Source of the DNA: Brevundimonas sp.
GTDB lineage: Bacteria; Pseudomonadota; Alphaproteobacteria; Caulobacterales; Caulobacteraceae
NCBI RefSeq assembly: GCF_013912065.1
Contig: NZ_JACESA010000010.1
Span: forward strand, 88,163 to 152,162
Direction: 5' to 3'
DNA: 64,000 nt
Shown here one piece after another: positions 58,182 through 64,000 of the stretch. How positions within the stretch are numbered: position 1 is the stretch's first letter; every line of letters starts with the position of its first letter. Under the pieces are notes generated by a model, which was not told where the DNA came from, made no database searches, and worked only from the letters and a program-made list of their open reading frames with translations. Position numbers and translations under genes: made by a program.

Positions 58182-59435
58182 ATGTCCAGCTCCCTCCCCT
58201 CCGGCGGCGCCGTCGACGCCAAACAGATCATCGATGTCGCCATCGATCGGGCATCGGCCGAAGGCGTGCGGAGCCTGACCCTGCGCGATCTGGCGCAGGC
58301 CGTGGGCAAGAGCACCACTGTCATCGTCAACCTGTTCGGCGCCAAGTCGGGCCTGCTTCAGGCGGTCGGGGAAGAGGCCTTGCGGCAGGACGTCGCCTTT
58401 CACGCCGACTTCTTCGCGGCGGTCGCGGGCCTGCCCCTGGAGCGCGACAATCTGCTGGCGCTGGCGCAACACTATCTTCGTCTCCGCGCCGGGAGCGACG
58501 CCGGCTTCGTGCGGATATGGGAGGCTCTGCTGCTGGATGCGGAGGTCGGCCCGGAGCGGCGCGACCTGATGAAGCGATGGACCGCCGCGCGACGCGACGC
58601 ATGGCGGGGTTATCTGAGCGCCGACCCGAGACTGGCCGATCTGGCCACGCCGCTGGTCGCCTATCTGACCATCGAACAATTCTACGCCGGCGCCCTGGCG
58701 GGACGGACCGACTACGAGGTGATCGCCGCCGAGAGCCTGGGGGCTCTGATCGACCACATGCTGGACCGTCCCGAGCGGCCGGCGACGGCGACCTTCTGGT
58801 ATCGCGAGAACCTGGTCCTGCCCCAGGCCCCCGCCGACGGGCTGGAGCCGGACTCGATGCGGTGCAAGCTGCTGGACATAGCCGCGGACCAGATCCTGGC
58901 GGGCGGGATCACCGCCATAACCAATCGGTCGGTCAGCGCGGTGGCGGGCACCTCGACCTCCACCATCGCCTACCACTGGCCCGACATGCGGCGTTTCGTT
59001 CTCGATGCGGTGTGGCACAGCGTGTTCCGCGACATGCCTCGCTACCTCGCCGGACAGAGGCCCGACGCAGACGCGGCGACGGCGGATCCCGACAACTGGA
59101 CGCGGCTGATGGCGCCGACGGTTTCCATCCGGCCGGACGACGAGGGCTTCTATGTCCGGTACGCCCGCCTGATCGCCAGCGTCTGTGTGGAGGCGCGGCG
59201 CGACCCGTCGCTGCGGGATCTGGCCATGCTGTTGCGGGGTCCAGAGGGCGGCGGCACCTATTACAACAGCACCGGCGTCTGGCCCGCCGAGTTCGCCCTG
59301 ACCCGCCTCGCGGCGACCCGTTTCGCCCTCTGGATCAAGGGCAGCGCCCTGGTGTCCTCGGCGACGGGGATACCGCTGTCGGCGGAGGACCTTCTGACGG
59401 CGGCGACCCAGCTGGTCGCACGTCCCACGAGATAG
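58182..59435 (+). CDS. Regulator with two TetR-type units in one chain
   Basis: A 417-residue protein about twice TetR length. A first HTH lies at about 14-60 (IDVAIDRASAEGVRSLTLRD; LAQAVGKSTTVIVNLFGAKS) followed by a helical ligand domain. A second HTH lies at about 224-275 (LLDIAADQILAGGITAITNR; SVSAVAGTSTSTIAYHWPDM) with another helical domain. Such a chain could bind one operator as a pseudo-dimer. GGGGG stands just before ATG 58182. It lies between phosphatase and receptor genes, which it may control. Confidence 0.88.
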   Translation: MSSSLPSGGAVDAKQIIDVAIDRASAEGVRSLTLRDLAQAVGKSTTVIVNLFGAKSGLLQAVGEEALRQDVAFHADFFAAVAGLPLERDNLLALAQHYLRLRAGSDAGFVRIWEALLLDAEVGPERRDLMKRWTAARRDAWRGYLSADPRLADLATPLVAYLTIEQFYAGALAGRTDYEVIAAESLGALIDHMLDRPERPATATFWYRENLVLPQAPADGLEPDSMRCKLLDIAADQILAGGITAITNRSVSAVAGTSTSTIAYHWPDMRRFVLDAVWHSVFRDMPRYLAGQRPDADAATADPDNWTRLMAPTVSIRPDDEGFYVRYARLIASVCVEARRDPSLRDLAMLLRGPEGGGTYYNSTGVWPAEFALTRLAATRFALWIKGSALVSSATGIPLSAEDLLTAATQLVARPTR

Positions 59436-59710
59436 AACACGCGTTATCCGGGCGGACACCTCATTCCAGCATGTCCGTATAGAAACACTTCAGCAAAGCG
59501 TCACAAAAGCATAGCCTGTCCGGTTTATCTGCCGCGTCGTTGTCGAACAGTTGTTTTTCTGGTGCAGCGAGGCGGCTTCGGCCTCCCTCCCCGACGCTTG
59601 CCGCCGCCTCGTCCACGACCGGAGGAAGCGATTGTTCGATGACATCCCGCAACGCTTCGGCGCGCGAGGGAGGGGGTGTCCCCGCGCGTCGCCCGAAGGA
59701 TGGTCAAAAA
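59436..59710. other. Upstream region of TonB receptor and phosphatase operon
   Basis: A 275-bp gap with no gene. TCA repeats 11 bp apart (TTCAGCAAAGCGTCA, near 59489-59503) have the spacing of a Pho box, but match the CTGTCAT consensus poorly. A GAGGC-rich hairpin lies near 59565. Confidence 0.4.
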
Positions 59711-61921
59711 ATGAAACGTCTTCTCCTCGGCGCCTCCGGCGCCGTCCTCGCCCTGGCGGCCATGCCCGCCTCGGCCCAAACGCATTCCGAGACCCGCGCA
59801 TCGACGTTGCAGGACATCGTCGTCACCGCCCAGCGTCGCGAACAGTCCAGCCAGGATGTCGGCATCGCACTGAGCGTCGTCGATGGCGGCGACCTCAACG
59901 AAAAGGGCGTCAACGTCATCAACGACATCGAGAATGTCGTGCCTAACCTGGAGGTCGACAGCCAGTTCGGCAGCGGCCAGCCGAGCTTCCGCATCCGGGG
60001 CATCGGCACCCGCGAATACTCCAGCAACAACGCCGCGACCGTCGGCGTCTACGTCGACGAGGTGGCGCACCCCTATACGATCACCACCCAGGGCGCGATG
60101 TTCGACATCTCGCGTCTGGAAGTCCTGCGCGGGCCGCAGGGCACCCTGTACGGCCGCAACACGACCGGCGGCGCGATCAACATCATCACCAACGCCCCGA
60201 CTGCGGCCTCGCACGCCGGCCTGACCGCCGAATATGGTTCGTATGACCGCTACAAGGTCGAGGGTTATGTCTCCGGCCAGGTCGTCCCCGGCCTGCTGGG
60301 CCGCCTCGCCGCCGTCACCGAACAGGGCGGCGCCTGGCAGTATAGCCGCGACACGCGCCAGAAGCTGGGCGACCTCGACAAGACCGCCATCCGCGGCCGC
60401 CTGACCTGGGACGCCTCGCAGGACGTGACCGTCGATCTCGCCGCCACCTATTCGGTCGACAAGTCGGACGGCCTGGGCTTCCGCCTGCGCGGCCCGTACA
60501 CGGTCGCCGACGGCAGCGTCACCTATCCGGCCGACACCGCCTGGCGCATCACGGGATGGGAGCTGTCGCCGGAGATGGCTGCCGTTTCCGGCCGCGCCCT
60601 GGGTTCCAAGCCGGGACGCGACAACAATGGCCTGGATCTCAGCGCCCGCGTTAAGGCCGACCTGGGTTGGGCCGTGCTGAACACCGTCACCGCCTACCAG
60701 AACTTCGAACGGTCGGAATACAACGACTGGGACGGCACGCGCTTCAATGAATCCGACGTCTATTTCTACAATGACATCGACGCCTTCTCGCAGGAGGTCC
60801 GTCTGTCCTCGAACGACGGCGGTCGTCTGAACTGGATGGTCGGCGCCCACTATGCGGACGAGAGCATCGACGGCGGCTTCTACACCCAGTTCCGCGGCGC
60901 CAACCGCACCCTGATCAACACGCCGTACGAACAGAGCGTCGAGGCGATCGGCCTGTTCACCCACAACAGCTACGCCCTGACCGACCGGCTCAGCCTGATC
61001 GCGGGCCTGCGTTACGAGTACGAGGAACGCAGCCTGACCACCTCGGGCACCCGGCGGATCAACGTCCCCGAAGGTCCGAAAATCACCTACGACACCGACC
61101 TGTCGGAAGTGACCGGCCGTCTGGGCATGGAATACGACCTCACCGACAACGCCCTGTTCTACGCCAATGTGGCGCGCGGGGTGAAATCGGGCGGCTTCAC
61201 CACCTACAACGCCACCTCGGCCACGCCGTTCAAGCCCGAGATCGTCATCGCCTACGAGACCGGCGTCAAATCCGACCTGTTCGACAAGATGTTGCGGGTG
61301 AACGGCGCCCTGTTCTTCTACGATTATGAGGATCAGCAGGTTCAGGGCCTGGAGTATGATCGCGAAGCCGGCCGCCTGGGCAAGATCACCAATGTGCCCA
61401 AGTCGGAAATCTACGGCGGCGAGATCGAGCTGGTGTGGACGCCGATCACGGGTCTGACGATCAGCCAGAACTTCGGCTACAAGACCGGCGAATACACCGA
61501 ATACTACGCCATCGACGGCGCGGCGACCGATGCGGCCAACCCGGCCAACGGCCCGTGGGACGTGATCATCACCAACGACCGCTCGGGCGAACCGCTCCAG
61601 TTCCCCGAGTTCAACTACGGCGGTTCGATCGCCTATGACTGGTCGATGGCCGGCTTGGCCCTGCGGGCCGAGACCAACTACAATCAGCGCGACGCCATCT
61701 ACAACGCGGCTTCGAGCTCGGTGCTTCCCGGCTACTGGCTGTGGAACGCCAATCTGAGCGTAGGCCCGGAGAACGCCAACTGGCGGGTCGGCCTGTGGGG
61801 CCGCAACCTGTTCAACACCTACTACGAAGAGACCCGCAACGGCTTCAACGGCTCCGCGCGTCCGACCACCTCGCCTAATCAGGGCCGCACGATCGGCGCG
61901 CGCCTGACGATGGACTTCTAA
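59711..61921 (+). CDS. TonB-dependent outer-membrane receptor (with phoD)
   Basis: A 736-residue receptor. Signal peptide MKRLLLGASGAVLALAAMPA (cleaved near ASAQ), TonB-box region LQDIVVTAQRREQSSQDVGI, plug with PSFRIRGIGTREYSSNNAAT, VGVYVDEVAHPYTI and LEVLRGPQGTLYGRNTTGGA, and a barrel ending TIGARLTMDF. It opens a likely operon with phoD and the acid phosphatase, which suggests uptake of a phosphate ester or its product. The ATG at 59711 has GGATGG upstream; an in-frame leader from 59540 is not supported. Confidence 0.94.
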   Translation: MKRLLLGASGAVLALAAMPASAQTHSETRASTLQDIVVTAQRREQSSQDVGIALSVVDGGDLNEKGVNVINDIENVVPNLEVDSQFGSGQPSFRIRGIGTREYSSNNAATVGVYVDEVAHPYTITTQGAMFDISRLEVLRGPQGTLYGRNTTGGAINIITNAPTAASHAGLTAEYGSYDRYKVEGYVSGQVVPGLLGRLAAVTEQGGAWQYSRDTRQKLGDLDKTAIRGRLTWDASQDVTVDLAATYSVDKSDGLGFRLRGPYTVADGSVTYPADTAWRITGWELSPEMAAVSGRALGSKPGRDNNGLDLSARVKADLGWAVLNTVTAYQNFERSEYNDWDGTRFNESDVYFYNDIDAFSQEVRLSSNDGGRLNWMVGAHYADESIDGGFYTQFRGANRTLINTPYEQSVEAIGLFTHNSYALTDRLSLIAGLRYEYEERSLTTSGTRRINVPEGPKITYDTDLSEVTGRLGMEYDLTDNALFYANVARGVKSGGFTTYNATSATPFKPEIVIAYETGVKSDLFDKMLRVNGALFFYDYEDQQVQGLEYDREAGRLGKITNVPKSEIYGGEIELVWTPITGLTISQNFGYKTGEYTEYYAIDGAATDAANPANGPWDVIITNDRSGEPLQFPEFNYGGSIAYDWSMAGLALRAETNYNQRDAIYNAASSSVLPGYWLWNANLSVGPENANWRVGLWGRNLFNTYYEETRNGFNGSARPTTSPNQGRTIGARLTMDF

Positions 61922-61934
61922 GACCGAGAGAAAG

Positions 61935-61960
61935 GACGGACCGGCCCAGGCCGGTCCGTC
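61935..61960 (+). repeat. Hairpin between receptor and phoD genes
   Basis: GACGGACCGGCC (61935-61946) and GGCCGGTCCGTC (61949-61960) are perfect 12-bp arms with a very short loop, 13 bp after the receptor stop. There is no T run, so it may set relative expression of phoD or stabilise the receptor message. Confidence 0.6.
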
Positions 61961-61992
61961 GCACCTTCGCCTTCTCCAGAAAGCCCGCCGTC

Positions 61993-63570
61993 ATGCGACA
62001 TGCCGCCCTTTCGATGAACCGCCGCCTGCTGTTGGGCGGTCTGGTCGCCGCGCCCCTGGTGCTGCGTTTCGGCCAGGCCCAGGCGGGCGGCGCCTATCTG
62101 TTCCCACTGGGCGTCGCCAGCGGCGATCCGGCGCCGGACGGTTTCGTCATCTGGACCCGTCTGGCCGTCGATCCGGTGGCGCCGGACGGTCTGGGCGGGA
62201 TGGGAGGACCGGTAGCGGTCCGCTGGGAGATCGCAACGGACGAGAGTTTCCGCCGCATCGTCGCGGCGGGCGACGTCGTGGCTGACGGGGCCGACGCCCA
62301 CAGCCTGCATGTCGAGGTCGAGGGGCTGAGGCCCGGCCGACCCTACTGGTACCGGTTCACCGCCCAGGGCCAGCAAAGCGCCGTCGGCCGCGCCCTCACC
62401 GCCCCGGCGCCCGACGCCGAGGTCGACCGGCTGCGTCTGGCTGTCGCCTCCTGCTCGAACTGGGAGTCAGGCTATTTCAGCGCCTATGGCCATATGGCGG
62501 ACGAGACGCCGGACCTGACCCTGTTCCTGGGCGACTATATCTACGAATACACCCGCACCGGCGCCCAGGCGGCCAATGTCGTGCGGCCCTATGGGCTGGA
62601 AGAGGCGACGACCCTGGCGGGCTATCGCAACCGCTACGCCCTGCACCGGACCGACGCGGACCTGCAGCGGCTGCACGCCGTCGCTCCCTGTCTGGCGGTG
62701 TGGGACGATCACGAGATTCAGGACGACTATTCCGGCGTCTGGTCCAAGACCCCCGGCGTCACGCCGAACGATTTCCTGCGTCGCCGCGCGGCCGGCTACA
62801 AGGCCTTCTACGAGGCCATGCCCATTCGCCGCACGCGTCTGGACGCCCGGCTGCAGATGCCGATCCATCGTAGCGTCCGCTATGGCAGGCTGGCCGAGTT
62901 CTTCATGCTGGACGGTCGTCAGTACCGGTCGAAACAGGCCTGCAGCGACGGCCCGAACGGCGGCAAGGGCCAGGTGGTCACGGACGCCGCCTGTCCCGAC
63001 CGGCTGGACCCGGCGCGCATCTTCCTGGGCTTCGAACAGGAACGCTGGCTGTACGACGGCCTGGCGCGATCGCAGGCGCGCTGGAACATCCTGGGCCAGG
63101 ACCTGGTCATGGCCGGGCTGCGGTTCGGCAACGGCGACGCCGAGACCCGCTACTGGACCGACACCTGGGACGGCTATCCCGTCGCGCGCGACCGGATGAC
63201 CCAGGCCCTGACGACGCTAAAGCCGCGCAATCCCGTGGTGCTGAGCGGCGACTATCATTCGTTCTGGGCCAATGACGTCAAGCTGGACAGCCAGGACGAG
63301 TCGTCGCCCACGGTCGCCACCGAATTCGTCGGCACGTCGATCACCTCGGGCGGCCCGCCTTACGAAGCCCTGATGGCGTCGATGCCGTCCAACCCGCACA
63401 TCAAATTCTTCGACAGCCGCGTGCGGGGCTATGTGTCGATGGACGTTACGCCTGACCGGATGACCACCCGTTACCAGGCCATCAGCGACGTCCGCGACCC
63501 CAGGGCGACCCTGTCCACCCTCAATACCTGGGTCGTCGAGGACGGCCGTCCGGGCGCCCAGCTCGCCTGA
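61993..63570 (+). CDS. phoD: PhoD-type alkaline phosphatase, Tat-exported
   Basis: A 525-residue phosphodiesterase/monoesterase (Ca/Fe type) acting outside the cytoplasm. Tat signal NRRLLLGGLVAAPLVLRF. An N-terminal domain (YLFPLGVASGDPAPDGFVIW) precedes the PhoD core with LRLAVASCSNWESGYFSAYG, LFLGDYIYEY, LAVWDDHEIQDDYSGVW and VVLSGDYHSFWANDVKLD, which hold the metal ligands and the family Cys (ASCSN). Length is normal. ATG 62014 would remove seven residues before NRR. It is 71 bp after the receptor gene and 22 bp before the acid phosphatase gene. Confidence 0.95.
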   Translation: MRHAALSMNRRLLLGGLVAAPLVLRFGQAQAGGAYLFPLGVASGDPAPDGFVIWTRLAVDPVAPDGLGGMGGPVAVRWEIATDESFRRIVAAGDVVADGADAHSLHVEVEGLRPGRPYWYRFTAQGQQSAVGRALTAPAPDAEVDRLRLAVASCSNWESGYFSAYGHMADETPDLTLFLGDYIYEYTRTGAQAANVVRPYGLEEATTLAGYRNRYALHRTDADLQRLHAVAPCLAVWDDHEIQDDYSGVWSKTPGVTPNDFLRRRAAGYKAFYEAMPIRRTRLDARLQMPIHRSVRYGRLAEFFMLDGRQYRSKQACSDGPNGGKGQVVTDAACPDRLDPARIFLGFEQERWLYDGLARSQARWNILGQDLVMAGLRFGNGDAETRYWTDTWDGYPVARDRMTQALTTLKPRNPVVLSGDYHSFWANDVKLDSQDESSPTVATEFVGTSITSGGPPYEALMASMPSNPHIKFFDSRVRGYVSMDVTPDRMTTRYQAISDVRDPRATLSTLNTWVVEDGRPGAQLA

Positions 63571-63592
63571 AAACTCCAAGGTTCAAAGTCTC

Positions 63593-64000
63593 ATGCCTGT
63601 CTTCTCCCGCAGCCGTCGCCTGACGGCCGCCGCCCTGGCGCTCGCCGTCGCCGGCTGCGCGACCGCCCCTGTTTCGGCCCCGACCTTCTGGACCGGATTC
63701 CGCGACCATCCGCACGGCTATCTGGCCAAGGACGCCGCGCCGAACGCCGCCGCCTTCCTGCCGCCGCCGCCCCAGCCCGGCTCCCTGCGCGACCAGGACG
63801 ACATCGCCGTCTATCGCGCCACCCGCGCCCTCAAGGACAGCCCGCGCTGGGCCCAGGCCCGCGCCGACAACGAGATCGAGACCCCCGCCGCCCCCCATGC
63901 GTTCGACGAGGCCCTGGGCGTCGCCTTCTCTCCCGAGCGGACGCCCACCCTGACGCGCCTGCTGGGCCGGATGCTGGGCGATCTGGAGACGATCCAAACC
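63593..64000 (+). CDS. Class A acid phosphatase-like lipoprotein (cut by window edge)
   Basis: 136 codons are visible with no stop. A lipoprotein signal RRLTAAALALAVAGCATAPV (Cys about 22) is followed by YLAKDAAPNAAAFLPPPPQP and AVYRATRALKDSPRWAQARA, the segment that precedes the catalytic core of PhoN/PAP2-type acid phosphatases. The catalytic histidine motifs lie beyond the window, so function is inferred from this N-terminal pattern and from co-transcription with phoD 22 bp upstream. Confidence 0.82.
   Translation, partial: MPVFSRSRRLTAAALALAVAGCATAPVSAPTFWTGFRDHPHGYLAKDAAPNAAAFLPPPPQPGSLRDQDDIAVYRATRALKDSPRWAQARADNEIETPAAPHAFDEALGVAFSPERTPTLTRLLGRMLGDLETIQT

Noticed and set aside
59486-59506. 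Pho box before the phoD operon
   Set aside because: Only the 11-bp spacing of TCA fits; the flanking bases do not match CTGTCAT.

Overview
The window looks like a chromosomal segment of an alphaproteobacterium of the Caulobacterales, most like Brevundimonas. This is inferred from high GC, from the gene sets (tsaD/hemC/hemD, rpsT-dnaA-dnaN-recF-gyrB, many TonB-dependent receptors, chemoreceptors ending in WEEF), and from four GANTC (CcrM-type) sites packed into the dnaA upstream region. No phage, IS element, transposase or CRISPR array was seen. Genes are dense and sit on both strands.

Layout. 1-2.75 kb: tsaD (cut by the window edge) divergent from hemC-hemD, then tRNA-Thr(CGT). 2.75-5.05 kb: an XRE regulator and four leftward genes of poorly known function, ending in a LuxR-type regulator with a C-terminal membrane anchor. 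5.1-9.3 kb: metK behind a perfect 9-bp-arm inverted repeat, then leftward gpmA, a RibD-like deaminase with most of its reductase domain missing, and a pentapeptide-repeat protein. 9.3-15.5 kb: a TonB receptor with a Gly/Met-rich insertion, a membrane chemoreceptor and an OprP/O-type porin. 15.6-20.4 kb: dctA divergent from dctB-dctD, with two TGTGCG-N6-CGCACA sites between them. 20.4-31.3 kb: a periplasmic-repeat hybrid kinase, then rpsT, dnaA, dnaN, a low-GC Tat-lipoprotein gene, recF and gyrB.

31.3-38.3 kb: a thiolase, a two-domain flavin reductase, and the valine catabolic genes mmsA, acyl-CoA dehydrogenase, 3-hydroxyisobutyryl-CoA hydrolase and mmsB. 38.6-45.2 kb: sensory genes, namely an orphan PAS kinase, a globin-coupled soluble chemoreceptor, and a LOV-PAS-GAF hybrid kinase with an SDR gene. 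45.5-54.1 kb: a stress-like block with a family 4 glycosyltransferase, a glycogen-debranching-type glucosidase, Ku, and the operon membrane protein / PQQ-type sugar dehydrogenase / LigD. Three promoters here resemble the EcfG/SigT -35/-10 pattern with the same 16-nt spacer, which suggests general-stress control but is unproven.

54.2-64 kb: a phosphate-ester island with two TonB receptors, a Tat-exported metallophosphoesterase, a regulator made of two TetR units, PhoD, and the start of a lipoprotein acid phosphatase. The likely joint job is capture and hydrolysis of organic phosphate outside the cytoplasm. No single clearly new system was found; the best leads are the DctB/DctD regulatory region with an altered sigma54-contact loop, the gene inserted between dnaN and recF, the light/stress/DNA-repair block, and the tandem-TetR phosphatase island.
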